From G965215045 sp965215045 (GTDB lineage: Bacteria > Pseudomonadota > Gammaproteobacteria > JABABF01), in NCBI GenBank assembly GCA_965215045.1, contig OZ244031.1, positions 1,612,001 through 1,676,000 on the forward strand: 64,000 nt of DNA. Direction: 5' to 3'. The notes beneath the pieces are model-generated. The model saw only the letters and a program-made list of their open reading frames with translations, had not been told where the DNA came from and made no database searches. Positions within the stretch are counted from its first letter, which is position 1. Each line of letters begins with the position of its first letter. Of the stretch, positions 49,192 to 58,117 are shown piece by piece. The position numbers and the translations under genes are program-made.

Positions 49192-50774
49192 TGCCGGAAC
49201 ATTTACCGCAGACCATGATCCAATTATTGCGGCAGGCTGCAGAACGCGGGGAGCAAACTGCCATCGCCGATGGCGGGACGGAGATCAGCTGGCGGGAACT
49301 GGAGCAGCGCGCGCTGGCGGCCGCCCGCGCCTGCATCGCCGCCGGCCTGCAACACGGGGAGCGGGCCGCGATCTGGGCACCCAATATTTTTGAATGGATC
49401 GTGGCGGCACTGGGGGTACAGTGTGCGGGGGCGGTGCTGACGCCACTGAATACCCGTTTCAAGGGTCGGGAAGCGGCGTGGATCCTGCGCCGCAGCGGTG
49501 CCCGGCTGCTGTTCACGGTGCGGGGTTTCCTGGACATCGACTACCTGGACATGTTGGCGGGCGAGGACCTGCCCGGGCTGCAACGCATCGTGTTGTTGCG
49601 CGGCGAGGCGCAGGAGGGAGCGCAGGGCTGGGAGGATTTCCTGCATTCTGCGGCGGAACTCCCGGAAGAGGAATTGCAGCGGCGCATGGCCGGGGTCGGG
49701 GGCGAGGACATCCTGGACCTGTTGTTCACCTCGGGCACGACCGGTCATCCCAAGGGCGTGCTGAGCGTCCACGCGCAGAACATCCGGGTGTATGAAACCT
49801 GGAGCAGCACTGTCGGGCTGAACGCCGAAGACCGCTACCTGATCATCAACCCGTTTTTCCATTCCTTCGGCTACAAGGCGGGCTGGCTCGCCTCCCTGAT
49901 CCGGGGTTGTAAGATCGTTCCGCTGCCCAGCTTTGATATCGATGCGGTGCTGGAGTGCATTCAGCGCGAACGCATCACCATGCTGCCCGGCCCGCCCACC
50001 ATTTTCCAGTCCCTGCTCGCGCATCCCCGGCGCGGGGAGTACGATCTTTCCAGCCTGCGCCTGGCGGTGACCGGTGCCGCCTCGGTGCCGGTGGAACTGG
50101 TGCGCAAGATTCGCGAGGAACTCGGCTTTGACTCGGTGCTGACCGCCTACGGCCTGACCGAGTCGACGGGCACCGTTTCGATCTGTCACCGGGATGACAG
50201 CGCCGAGACCATCGCCACCACTTCCGGGCGTGCCATGCCCGGGGTGGAACTGCGTTGCATCGATGCCCAGGGCGCAGAGACGCCGCCGGGAGAGCCCGGG
50301 GAATTACTGGTGCGGGGCTACAACGTGATGCGCGGATATTTTGATGACCCGGAAGAAACCGCCCGGGCCATTGACCCCGAGGGCTGGTTGCATACCGGGG
50401 ACGTGGCGGTGATGGATGAGCGCGGGTATATTCGCATCACCGACCGCATCAAGGACATGTTCATCTCCGGCGGCTTCAACTGTTATCCCGCGGAGATTGA
50501 AAATTCCCTGTGCAGCATCCCGGGCGTCTCCCAGGCGGCGGTGGTCGGAATGCCGGATGCGCGCCTGGGGGAGGTGGGTTGCGCTTTCGTGGTGCCCCTG
50601 CCGGACGCCGAACTGGACGAGGAAAAACTGATCGCCTGGTGCCGCAAGAACCTGGCGAATTACAAGGTTCCCCGGCGGGTGATTTTTCGCGACTCCCTGC
50701 CGTTGAATGCCGCCGGCAAGGTTCTTAAAACCGAATTGCGCGCGCTGCTGAAGAGTTCCGGCACCGCGGCATGA
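49191..50774 (+). CDS. Acyl-CoA synthetase (FadD3-like AMP-forming ligase)
   Basis: The 527-residue adenylate-forming enzyme has the P-loop-like LLFTSGTTGHPKGV near residue 180, TAYGLTEST near 320, the GWLHTGDVAVMDERGYIRITDRIKDM hinge region near 400 and the C-terminal catalytic lysine in NAAGKVLK. It activates a carboxylic acid as a CoA thioester. Similarity to FadD3-type ligases suggests a branched or ring-derived acid rather than a long-chain fatty acid, but this is inference. Coupled by overlap to both neighbours. Confidence 0.88.
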   Translation: MPEHLPQTMIQLLRQAAERGEQTAIADGGTEISWRELEQRALAAARACIAAGLQHGERAAIWAPNIFEWIVAALGVQCAGAVLTPLNTRFKGREAAWILRRSGARLLFTVRGFLDIDYLDMLAGEDLPGLQRIVLLRGEAQEGAQGWEDFLHSAAELPEEELQRRMAGVGGEDILDLLFTSGTTGHPKGVLSVHAQNIRVYETWSSTVGLNAEDRYLIINPFFHSFGYKAGWLASLIRGCKIVPLPSFDIDAVLECIQRERITMLPGPPTIFQSLLAHPRRGEYDLSSLRLAVTGAASVPVELVRKIREELGFDSVLTAYGLTESTGTVSICHRDDSAETIATTSGRAMPGVELRCIDAQGAETPPGEPGELLVRGYNVMRGYFDDPEETARAIDPEGWLHTGDVAVMDERGYIRITDRIKDMFISGGFNCYPAEIENSLCSIPGVSQAAVVGMPDARLGEVGCAFVVPLPDAELDEEKLIAWCRKNLANYKVPRRVIFRDSLPLNAAGKVLKTELRALLKSSGTAA

Positions 50775-51688
50775 GTGCAGCGGACGTCAGCGGCGGCGGA
50801 CGTCCGGCAGTGCGCGCCTCCGGCCGCTACTCGCCGCTTCTCCTGCTGAGCCTCGCCTGCGTCGCCTGCACCACATCACACCGGGTGCAGGACATGAGCG
50901 ATGCGGTCTGCGGTGCGCGAAAGGCCGGCGGGCCACCGTTTCCGCGCCTGCAGCAGCGTTTCCCCGCACTCGATGAGAGCACCGCGTACTCCGTGCAGAG
51001 AGATTGCACCCGGCGGCTGCTCCGGCGGGGGGAGCGCATCGCGGGTTACAAGGCCGGGTTGACGGGCAGCGGGCAGCCCGCCCGCTTCGGTCTTTCGCGG
51101 GAGGCGTTGGGCGTGTTGCTGCACGCAGCTCGCCTGCACCCCCAGCCGTCGGGCATCTATCGCGTGCCGGTACAGGACTACCATCGCCCGATGATCGAAA
51201 TGGAGACGGCCCTGTTGCTGGGCGAAGACCTGCACGCCTCCCTGCCGGATGTCGCCACCTTGAAGCGGGTGGTTGCGGGAGTAGCGGCGGCAGTGGAATT
51301 GCCGGACCTGGGTTTTACCGGGGGCGGGCTGCCGACGGGCCCGGAACTGGTGGCGGCCAATGTTTCAGCGCGTTACTTCATCCTGGGCCCCCTGCATCCA
51401 CCACGGTACACGGAACTGGATGCCCTGCGGGTGGAATTGCGCCGTGACGGGCGGGTGGTGCATCGGGGGCGGGGCACGGACCTCGCCCTGCCGCAGTGGG
51501 AGATGGGGCGGCGCCTGCTTAACCGGCTCCTGGCCCGGGGATACAGCTTGCGACAGGGACAGATTCTTTTGACCGGGGCGATGGGCGGTTTGCATCCCGC
51601 ACAAGCCGGGGAATACGAGGCTGATTTCGGTGCCCTGGGCCTGGTTCGTTTCCGGGTTCCGGGAGAGCGGGCCGAGACATCCCCCTGA
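50771..51688 (+). CDS. 2-keto-4-pentenoate hydratase-like protein with lipoprotein-type signal
   Basis: Residues from about 60 to 300 match the MhpD/fumarylacetoacetase-fold hydratases (IAGYKAGLTG, IEMETALLLGEDL, VAAVELPDLGF-like stretch, GAMGGLHPAQAG). The first 35 residues are unlike cytoplasmic hydratases: a hydrophobic run (LLLLSLACVACTT) with cysteines at 30 and 33 suggests export and possibly lipid anchoring. Acid residues for metal binding appear to be present (EME). The role is uncertain. It is the last gene of the aceE-started cluster and overlaps the ligase in ATGA. Confidence 0.78.
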   Translation: MSAADVSGGGRPAVRASGRYSPLLLLSLACVACTTSHRVQDMSDAVCGARKAGGPPFPRLQQRFPALDESTAYSVQRDCTRRLLRRGERIAGYKAGLTGSGQPARFGLSREALGVLLHAARLHPQPSGIYRVPVQDYHRPMIEMETALLLGEDLHASLPDVATLKRVVAGVAAAVELPDLGFTGGGLPTGPELVAANVSARYFILGPLHPPRYTELDALRVELRRDGRVVHRGRGTDLALPQWEMGRRLLNRLLARGYSLRQGQILLTGAMGGLHPAQAGEYEADFGALGLVRFRVPGERAETSP

Positions 51689-51689
51689 A

Positions 51690-51719
51690 GCCGGGGAACG
51701 TCCGGGACGATGCCCCGGC
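51690..51719. terminator. GC-rich hairpin between two converging transcripts
   Basis: GCCGGGG (51690-51696) pairs with CCCCGGC (51713-51719), directly after the hydratase-like gene and before the opposite-strand tRNA-Arg. There is no T-tract on either side, so its use as a terminator is uncertain. Confidence 0.3.
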
Positions 51720-51740
51720 AGTTCCCGGGAACCGCCGGCC

Positions 51741-51817
51741 TGGCGCCCCGGACAGGACTCGAACCTGTAACCTGCTCCTTAGGAGGGAGCCGCGCTATCC
51801 AGTTGTGCCACCGGGGC
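51741..51817 (-). tRNA. tRNA-Arg(CCU)
   Basis: Read on the minus strand: acceptor GCCCCGG with CCGGGGC, discriminator G, encoded CCA (complement of 51741-51743), anticodon CCT at 51781-51783 inside a perfect GCTCC/GGAGC stem, T-loop TTCGAGT. The D-stem has one A-C mismatch (12-23). It lies 5 bp after the stop of the cold-shock-domain gene on the same strand. Confidence 0.94.
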
Positions 51818-51822
51818 GAAGT

Positions 51823-52362
51823 TTATTCCCCTGCGTTTTGCGCATCCCCGTGATCGGTTTCATCATCGACGACGATCTGCAGGTTCTGCGCCCGCCACCC
51901 GCGTTCGGTTTGCCGGGCCTGGAAGCGCACGGCCTGTCCTTCCCGGAGCAGGGGGCGGATTTTATCTCGCTGGCTCCTGGGCATGTCATTGAGATGAAAA
52001 AATATTTCCTCGCCATCTTCATCACTGGTGATAAAGCCGTAATTATCGGTGCCGTACCAGCGGATCACGCCGCTGCCCTGCCGGCGTTTACGCGCGGGCT
52101 GCTCTTCCGGCTGTGCACTTGGGGCACTGGCCCGCCGGTCCGCCCGTGGTTCTTCCCCCGGTGCCGTCTTTCCAGGCACCGGACGCAGCAGGGAACTGAG
52201 AAAATCACCCAGGTAGGCACCCGCCAGGGCCAGGGAGACGGCGATCACGCCCGAGATGATTCTTTCGTTCCCGCTTTCACGCCACGGAAGGTCGAAGACC
52301 AGTGCGGCGGTACTGAACAGGAGGGCAATACAGGCGAGGCGCAGAACCAGGGTCAGCAACAT
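51823..52362 (-). CDS. Membrane protein with C-terminal cold-shock domain
   Basis: Two hydrophobic helices at about residues 4-24 and 35-57, then a charged, Pro/Ala-rich linker and a cold-shock domain at about residues 96-165. The RNA-binding motifs appear as YGFIT (RNP1-like) and IFFHL (RNP2-like). The ATG at 52362 was chosen because GGAG stands 7 bases upstream; a longer frame to 52449 lacks support. The 179-residue product would place a nucleic-acid-binding domain at the cytoplasmic face of the membrane. The function is unknown. It lies 90 bp after accC on the same strand. Confidence 0.82.
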   Translation of the reverse strand: MLLTLVLRLACIALLFSTAALVFDLPWRESGNERIISGVIAVSLALAGAYLGDFLSSLLRPVPGKTAPGEEPRADRRASAPSAQPEEQPARKRRQGSGVIRWYGTDNYGFITSDEDGEEIFFHLNDMPRSQRDKIRPLLREGQAVRFQARQTERGWRAQNLQIVVDDETDHGDAQNAGE

Positions 52363-52452
52363 TTGTTCACTCCATTGGCGGGAGGTGACAAGTATAACAC
52401 CGCGTATGCATGGTCCCCGGTGTCCGTTTCCCCCGGCCCCCGCCGGCATTGT

Positions 52453-53787
52453 TTACAGGCGGCTTTCCAGGTAATGGATGTCGACACCACCGTGACAGAA
52501 ATTGGCATCGCGCACCAGTTCCCGGTGCAGCGGGACGTTGGTGTGGATACCATCGATCACCAGCTCCTCCAGTGCCTGGCGCATCCGCGCCAGGGCAATC
52601 TCGCGGTTGTTGCCAAAGCTGATAATTTTACCGATCAGCGAATCATAATTTGGCGGCACGATGTAGCCGCCGTAGATATGCGAGTCGATGCGGATGCCGT
52701 TGCCGCCCGGGGGATGAAAACGACTGATCCGTCCCGGGGATGGCTTGAAGTTCTTGGCGTTTTCAGCATTGATGCGGCATTCCAGGGCGTGTCCCCTGAG
52801 GCGGATATCCTCCTGGCGCAAGCGCAGTGCCTCCCCGCTGGCGATGCGCAGCTGTTCACAGACAATATCGACTCCCGTGACCATCTCGGTCACGGGGTGC
52901 TCCACCTGGATGCGCGTGTTCATCTCGATGAAAAAAAACTGCTCATCCATGTAAAGAAATTCAAAAGTGCCGGCACCGCGGTACTTGAATTGCTGGCAGG
53001 CGGCGACGCATCGTTCGGCGATCTCCTGGCGCAGGGCCAGGGGAATGCCCGGTGCCGGCGCTTCTTCGAGAATTTTCTGATGACGGCGCTGCAGGGAACA
53101 ATCGCGGTCCCAGAGGTGGATGGCCTGCCCCTGACCGTCGCCCAGTACCTGGATCTCGACATGGCGCGGCTTGGCCAGGAATTTCTCCATGTACAAGGTG
53201 TCATCCCCGAAACCGGCCTGTGCCTCGCTGCGCGTCAGGGAGATGGCCTTGAGCAGGTTGCTCTCATTGTGTACCACGCGCATGCCGCGTCCGCCGCCGC
53301 CGGCAGCCGCCTTGATCATGATCGGGTAGCCGAGTTCCCGCCCCAGGGCGAGGTTTTGTTGCTCATCGTCACCCAGGGCGCCGTCTGAGCCGGGCACGGT
53401 CGGCACGCCCGCCTCCTTCATGGCCCGCACGGCACTGATCTTGTCGCCCATCATGCGAATGACTTCGGGGGTTGGGCCGATGAAGATGAAGCCGCTTTTT
53501 TCAACCTGCTCGGCAAAATCCGCGTTTTCCGCCAGGAAGCCATAACCGGGGTGCACCGCCGAGGCGTCGCTCAATTCGGCGGCACTGATGATCGCCGGGA
53601 TGTTCAGGTAACTTTCCGCCGGCGCTGCCGGGCCGATACATACCGACTCGTCGGCCAGGCGTACATGCTTGAGATCCCGGTCCGCCTGGGAATAAATAGC
53701 GACTGTCTGGATGCCCATCTCCCGGCAGGCGCGCAGGATGCGGAGCGCAATTTCTCCGCGGTTGGCGATAACAAGCTTTTCCAGCAT
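52453..53787 (-). CDS. accC: Biotin carboxylase subunit of acetyl-CoA carboxylase
   Basis: ATP-dependent carboxylation of biotin on AccB, first half-reaction of malonyl-CoA synthesis. The 444-residue product has LEKLVIANRGEIALRILRA at the start, the ATP-grasp loop KAAAGGGGRGM near residue 160 and FIEMNTRIQVEHPVTE near 285, the carboxylation site. It follows accB by 18 bp, the usual pair. Confidence 0.96.
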   Translation of the reverse strand: MLEKLVIANRGEIALRILRACREMGIQTVAIYSQADRDLKHVRLADESVCIGPAAPAESYLNIPAIISAAELSDASAVHPGYGFLAENADFAEQVEKSGFIFIGPTPEVIRMMGDKISAVRAMKEAGVPTVPGSDGALGDDEQQNLALGRELGYPIMIKAAAGGGGRGMRVVHNESNLLKAISLTRSEAQAGFGDDTLYMEKFLAKPRHVEIQVLGDGQGQAIHLWDRDCSLQRRHQKILEEAPAPGIPLALRQEIAERCVAACQQFKYRGAGTFEFLYMDEQFFFIEMNTRIQVEHPVTEMVTGVDIVCEQLRIASGEALRLRQEDIRLRGHALECRINAENAKNFKPSPGRISRFHPPGGNGIRIDSHIYGGYIVPPNYDSLIGKIISFGNNREIALARMRQALEELVIDGIHTNVPLHRELVRDANFCHGGVDIHYLESRL

Positions 53788-53805
53788 GGGGCCGGTGATC
53801 GCCGC

Positions 53806-54270
53806 TCAGGCGATCCGGAACAGGGGCTGGTCAAACTCCACCGGCGCCCCGTTCTCGACGAGAATCGCCTCGATGACCCCGGGACGGTCCGCCTCGATCT
53901 GGTTCATCATTTTCATCGCTTCAATGATGCAGACCGTCTGGCCCACCTCCACGTGCTGCCCGACGTTGACGAAGGGATCGGCATCGGGAGCGGGGGCGCG
54001 GTAAAAGGTGCCCACCATCGGTGAGCGCAGCACGGGTCCATCGGCAGACTTTTGCGCCTGGGCCGGGGTCTCGCCGGCGGCTGGCGGTTTGGGGACGGCT
54101 GGTGCTGGAGACGGGGCGGGCGGGGGCGCAGCCGGTGCTTGTGTCTCCGCTGCAGACACTGCCCCGTGGCGACGGATGCGTACCGATTCCTCTCCCTCGT
54201 GTACCTCGATCTCGCTGAGACCGGAATCCTCCAGCAACTCGATCAGTTTTTTGATTTTACGTATATCCAT
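53806..54270 (-). CDS. accB: Biotin carboxyl carrier protein of acetyl-CoA carboxylase
   Basis: The 154-residue product starts MDIRKIKKLIELLEDSGLSEIEV, has an Ala/Pro-rich flexible linker (about 40-75) and a biotinyl domain with the biotin-accepting lysine in EAMKMMN near residue 119. In most gammaproteobacteria aroQ precedes accB; here a DoxX-family gene lies 12 bp upstream instead. Confidence 0.96.
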   Translation of the reverse strand: MDIRKIKKLIELLEDSGLSEIEVHEGEESVRIRRHGAVSAAETQAPAAPPPAPSPAPAVPKPPAAGETPAQAQKSADGPVLRSPMVGTFYRAPAPDADPFVNVGQHVEVGQTVCIIEAMKMMNQIEADRPGVIEAILVENGAPVEFDQPLFRIA

Positions 54271-54282
54271 CTCCCGAAACGC

Positions 54283-54927
54283 TTATTCCTGTGGACGGAA
54301 CTTGCGGGCCAGCAGGTGATCGATGCTGACATGCCGCCCGCCACCATAGAACATCAGCACCAGCAGCATCAGCAGGTAGGTGACGGCGAATTCGATGCCG
54401 TTGTTGAGGACGACCAGGGGGCCGCGGTCGGTAAGCCTGTCGTAATCCCCGTGCTGGCGCAACAGGCTGCGTACTTCCCGCAGACGCTGGGACACCACCT
54501 CGCTGTTTTCCAGGCTTTTTTCGGCACCGGGCACGTTCAGCACCACGCCGGCACGCGCCGGACTGGTGGCCGTGTTGCTGGGAGCGATGGCGAACCAGCC
54601 ATGACTCCAATGCACGGTGATGATCGCCACCAACATGGTCGCCGCCAGGGGAGCGGATGCCCAGCGTACCGCCAGCCCCAGCATCAGTAGAATGCCGCCG
54701 ACCAGTTCGGCGGAGGCGGCCAGGAAGCACATCGGGCCGGCAAAGGGGATGCCCAGGGATTCAAACCAGGCGACCGTGCCGGCAAAATTCTCAAACTTGT
54801 TCCAACCGGCGATCATCATCACCGGTGCCAGGAACAGGCGCATCCCCAGCAGCGGCAGACCATCCAAGACGTCGAACCTGGCGATGCAATCGTGCACCTT
54901 GTTGTAATAAGCGACTAGAGTTTTCAT
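54283..54927 (-). CDS. DoxX family membrane protein
   Basis: The 214-residue protein has four main hydrophobic segments. RLFLAPVMMIAGWNKFENF near residue 30, ASAELVGGILLMLGL near 72, and a C-terminal LLMLLVLMFYGGGRH match DoxX/YqjF-type proteins. An inserted hydrophilic part at about residues 115-165 is longer than usual. Family roles are unclear, with quinone-linked functions in some members. On the minus strand a TATAAT box (complement of 54965-54970) stands about 40 bp upstream without a good -35. Confidence 0.82.
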   Translation of the reverse strand: MKTLVAYYNKVHDCIARFDVLDGLPLLGMRLFLAPVMMIAGWNKFENFAGTVAWFESLGIPFAGPMCFLAASAELVGGILLMLGLAVRWASAPLAATMLVAIITVHWSHGWFAIAPSNTATSPARAGVVLNVPGAEKSLENSEVVSQRLREVRSLLRQHGDYDRLTDRGPLVVLNNGIEFAVTYLLMLLVLMFYGGGRHVSIDHLLARKFRPQE

Positions 54928-55093
54928 CGGACAAGTTCCCCCGAAGAATCAAGCAGGTCGATGCATTATAAACACTTTTTTACCGAATTTACGCTAAAGA
55001 TAGGGGCTTTTTATCGGTCGGACGAAAATGGCCCGTCTGCACCCCGGTCGCAAGTTGCGGCCCGCTCCTTGAAGTGGTATTCCCCGGTTATTT

Positions 55094-55864
55094 TCAGCGA
55101 CCGGGCGTGCGCTCTCCTGCTCCGCACACGGGACAGCGGGGATCCGGGGGCAGCTTGAGAGCGCGCCACTCGCCTTGCAGGCCATCGAACAGCAGTAATC
55201 GCCCGTGCAGGGATCTGCCAATGCCGGCCAGTATTTTCAGGGCTTCCACCGCTTGCATGGCACCGATGACGCCGACAATGGGCGAAAGCACCCCGCTGTC
55301 GGCGCAGGAATGCCGGGCCGATTGCACCGCTGCCTCATCGTACAGGCAGCGGTAACAGGGGCCGGTCCCCTGGCGATGATCAAACACCGCCACCTGGCCT
55401 TCCATGCGAATTGCCGCCCCGAACACCAACGGGGTTCGCAACCGCTGGGCGACACGGTTCAGGGCAAAGCGGGTTTCAAAGTTGTCGCTGGCGTCCAGCA
55501 CCAGGTCGGCATCCGCCACGTGTTCAGCAGCACTCTGTTCATCGAGGCGCTCAGTAACGGTATCGATGTGAATCTCCGGGTTCAGTGCCCGCAGCGTGGC
55601 AGAGGCGGAGGTGGTCTTGGACGCATCGATATCGGCGGTGGCGTGAGCGATCTGTCGTTGCAGGTTCATGAGCTCCACGCGCTCATCATCGGCCAGGCAC
55701 AGGCGTCCGACGCCGGCGGCGGCCAGGTACATGGCTGCCGGACAACCCAGTCCGCCCAGCCCGACCACCAGCACCTGTGAGCGCAGCAGGGTCTGTTGCC
55801 CCTTCATCCCCAATTCCGGCAGCATCAGCTGGCGACTGTAGCGCAGCAACTGGGTATCTTTCAT
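55094..55864 (-). CDS. moeB: ThiF/MoeB-family adenylyltransferase (molybdopterin-synthase sulfur-carrier activation)
   Basis: E1-like enzyme adenylating the C-terminus of a sulfur-carrier protein (MoaD or ThiS). The 256-residue product has LRYSRQLMLPELGMKGQ, the ATP-binding GLGGLGCPAAMYLAAAGVG near residue 37, CADSGVLSPIVGVIG and zinc cysteines in CYRCLY and CPVCGAG. MoeB and ThiF cannot be separated on sequence alone; the position after prmC is that of moeB. The ATG at 55864 overlaps the prmC stop. Confidence 0.9.
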   Translation of the reverse strand: MKDTQLLRYSRQLMLPELGMKGQQTLLRSQVLVVGLGGLGCPAAMYLAAAGVGRLCLADDERVELMNLQRQIAHATADIDASKTTSASATLRALNPEIHIDTVTERLDEQSAAEHVADADLVLDASDNFETRFALNRVAQRLRTPLVFGAAIRMEGQVAVFDHRQGTGPCYRCLYDEAAVQSARHSCADSGVLSPIVGVIGAMQAVEALKILAGIGRSLHGRLLLFDGLQGEWRALKLPPDPRCPVCGAGERTPGR

Positions 55865-56685
55865 GCCACCCGCCCGATGCTGAGGCGCGGTTTGCGGTTG
55901 AGATCGCGCATCGTGCGCACCTCCCGGTAATGATGCGCTCGCAGGCGTCGGCGCACCGCCCCGGCCTGCCATGGAGCGTGTTCCAGTAGCAGGAAACCTC
56001 CTTTCTGCAGGCGGGAGACCGCCTGGCGGACCAGCGTGTCCAGGGCGCGCAGCCCCGCGGCCAGTGCCAGGCGCGGCTCATAACACAGTGGCGGGCGGTC
56101 CAGCACCGGGTCGTCGACATCCACGTACGGCGGGTTACAGAGGATCATGGCAAACGAGTGCCTGCGCAGTCCCGCGCACCAGTCGGCGCAGACCAGCTGC
56201 ACGTTGTGCAGTCCCAGGCGACGGTGATTTTGTGCGGCCAGGGACAATGCCCGGCGGCTGAGATCGGTGGCGAGAATTTGCCAGTCGGGGCGTTCCCGGG
56301 CCAGTGCCAACGCCACGGCACCGCTGCCGACGCCGAGTTCGGCCACGCGCTGCGGTGTGGCCGGCAGCAATTGCAGGGCGGTCTCCACCAGCAGTTCCGT
56401 CTCCGGGCGCGGCATCAACGCCCGGGCGTCGATTTCCAATTCCAGCTTCCAGAACGCCTGGTGGCCGCGCAGGTAGGCGAGCGGCTCGCCGCGGCGTCGG
56501 CGGGCGAGCAGGCTCTCAAAGCGGTCTTCGCTAACGGCGTCCACCTCCTGTTCCGGGTGGGCGTACAGCTGGCTCTGCTGCGTCTCCAGGCAATGACAGA
56601 GCAGCAGTTCCACATCCAGGCGCGGGCTTTCGCTGACGGCGCGCAATTCCTCCGCCCGATGCAGCAGGTGCTGTATCGTGCTCAC
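55861..56685 (-). CDS. prmC: Release factor glutamine methyltransferase PrmC
   Basis: Methylates the GGQ glutamine of RF1 and RF2. The 274-residue product has an N-terminal helical domain, the SAM-binding VAELGVGSGAVALALA near residue 113 and the substrate motif NPPY in LCNPPYVD near residue 185. The start is GTG, overlapping the coaBC stop as GTGA. Usually this gene follows hemA-prfA; here it follows coaBC. Confidence 0.94.
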   Translation of the reverse strand: MSTIQHLLHRAEELRAVSESPRLDVELLLCHCLETQQSQLYAHPEQEVDAVSEDRFESLLARRRRGEPLAYLRGHQAFWKLELEIDARALMPRPETELLVETALQLLPATPQRVAELGVGSGAVALALARERPDWQILATDLSRRALSLAAQNHRRLGLHNVQLVCADWCAGLRRHSFAMILCNPPYVDVDDPVLDRPPLCYEPRLALAAGLRALDTLVRQAVSRLQKGGFLLLEHAPWQAGAVRRRLRAHHYREVRTMRDLNRKPRLSIGRVA

Positions 56686-57896
56686 GGGGAGGCGGGACGG
56701 AGCTCGGCGATCGTCTCCAGGATGCGCACCGCCAGTTGTCGCTTGGAACTCTTGGGCAGGTCCCGACGCCCATCCTGCCAGAGAATGCTGAGTTCGTTGT
56801 CCGGGCTGTCAAAGCCGATATCTGTGCGGGAGACGTCATTGACAATCATCAGGTCTGCGCCCTTGGCTTGCAGTTTGTCGCGGGCACCCTGCAGGGGCTC
56901 GGCGGTCTCGGCGGCAAAGCCGACGGTGAACGGTGCCGCATCGAGGGCAGCCACCTCCGCCAGGATATCCGGGTTCTGCACCAGTTCAATGCGGAGTTTT
57001 TCCTGCCCACTGCGGATTTTTTGCGGTGCTTCCCGGGCCGGCCGATAATCTGCAACCGCGGCAGCGGCGATAAACACTTCGCAATCTGCGATGTGCTGCA
57101 GGACCGCCTCGCGCATCTGCAGTGCCGAACGCACGTCGATACGCTGCACGTGTTCGGGCGTCGGCAGTGCGCAGGGGCCTGCCACCAACGTGAGCTGCGC
57201 CCCGGCATCCACCCCCGCTCGGGCCAGGGCAAAACCCATGCGTCCGGAACTGCGGTTGCCCAGGTAGCGCACGGGGTCCAGTGCCTCGTGCGTGGGCCCG
57301 GCACTGACCAAGAGCCGCACCCCCTCGAGCAGGCGGGTGTTGAAACAGGCACTCACTGCATTGTGCAGCTCCTGGGCTTCCAACATGCGCCCGGGCCCGG
57401 TATCGCCGCAGGCCTGCTCGCCGACCGCCGGCCCCCAGAGATGCACCTTGCGCTCTTCCAGGATGCGGCAATTCTGTTGCGTGGCGGCATCCCGCCACAT
57501 CTGCTGGTTCATCGCCGGTGCCACCGCCAGCGGTGCCGCACTGGCCAGGCACACCGCCGCCAGCAGTTCATCGGCGCGACCTGCGGCCAGGCGGGCGAGA
57601 AAATCCGCCGTCGCCGGTGCCACGAGTACCAGGTCTGCCCAGCGCGCCAGCTCGATGTGTCCCATGGCCGCCTCCGCCTCGGTATCCAGCAACCCGGTGT
57701 GCACCGGCTGGCCGGACAGTGCCTGCATGGTCAGCGGGGTGATGAACTCCGTGGCTGCCGGGCTCATGACCACGCGCACCTCGGCACCGGCGGTGCGCAG
57801 CAGGCGTACCAGTTCTGCGCTCTTGTAGGCGGCGATGCCGCCGCTTATGCCGAGCAGGATGCGGCGGTTATGCAGGGTGGGAGTCTGCGCGTTCAT
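56682..57896 (-). CDS. coaBC: Phosphopantothenoylcysteine synthetase/decarboxylase CoaBC (Dfp)
   Basis: Bifunctional coenzyme A enzyme, 404 residues. The N-terminal flavin decarboxylase half (CoaC) has GISGGIAAYKS at residue 16 and APAMNQQMW near 127, with the substrate clamp after it. The C-terminal synthetase half (CoaB) has SAGPTHEALDPVRYLGNRSSGRMG near residue 195 and KSSKRQLAVRIL near the end. In E. coli this gene is divergent from radC; here a glycosyltransferase gene lies between them. Confidence 0.96.
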   Translation of the reverse strand: MNAQTPTLHNRRILLGISGGIAAYKSAELVRLLRTAGAEVRVVMSPAATEFITPLTMQALSGQPVHTGLLDTEAEAAMGHIELARWADLVLVAPATADFLARLAAGRADELLAAVCLASAAPLAVAPAMNQQMWRDAATQQNCRILEERKVHLWGPAVGEQACGDTGPGRMLEAQELHNAVSACFNTRLLEGVRLLVSAGPTHEALDPVRYLGNRSSGRMGFALARAGVDAGAQLTLVAGPCALPTPEHVQRIDVRSALQMREAVLQHIADCEVFIAAAAVADYRPAREAPQKIRSGQEKLRIELVQNPDILAEVAALDAAPFTVGFAAETAEPLQGARDKLQAKGADLMIVNDVSRTDIGFDSPDNELSILWQDGRRDLPKSSKRQLAVRILETIAELRPASP

Positions 57897-58117
57897 CGGC
57901 GAGGCAATGAATAGGCGAGGAGATAGCGTATTGTACGCAGTATTGCACGAAGCAGTGGGGTGTCATCCCCCTTGGCGGCACCCCGGAACGCCGGCCTGCA
58001 GTGCGTTTTGCGGTTCCTTGTGCTGCAGCGCTCACTGTCCCGGTGTGTCTTGCAGTGTGCGACCCGCTGCCGGCGCAAGGCCTTGGCGGGCCTGGGGGGA
58101 CTTTCCGGGTCTGCCCG

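Noticed and set aside
51805..53388. A 527-codon plus-strand frame across tRNA-Arg, the cold-shock-domain gene and accC
   Set aside because: It is antisense to two well-supported genes and crosses a tRNA; no motif.
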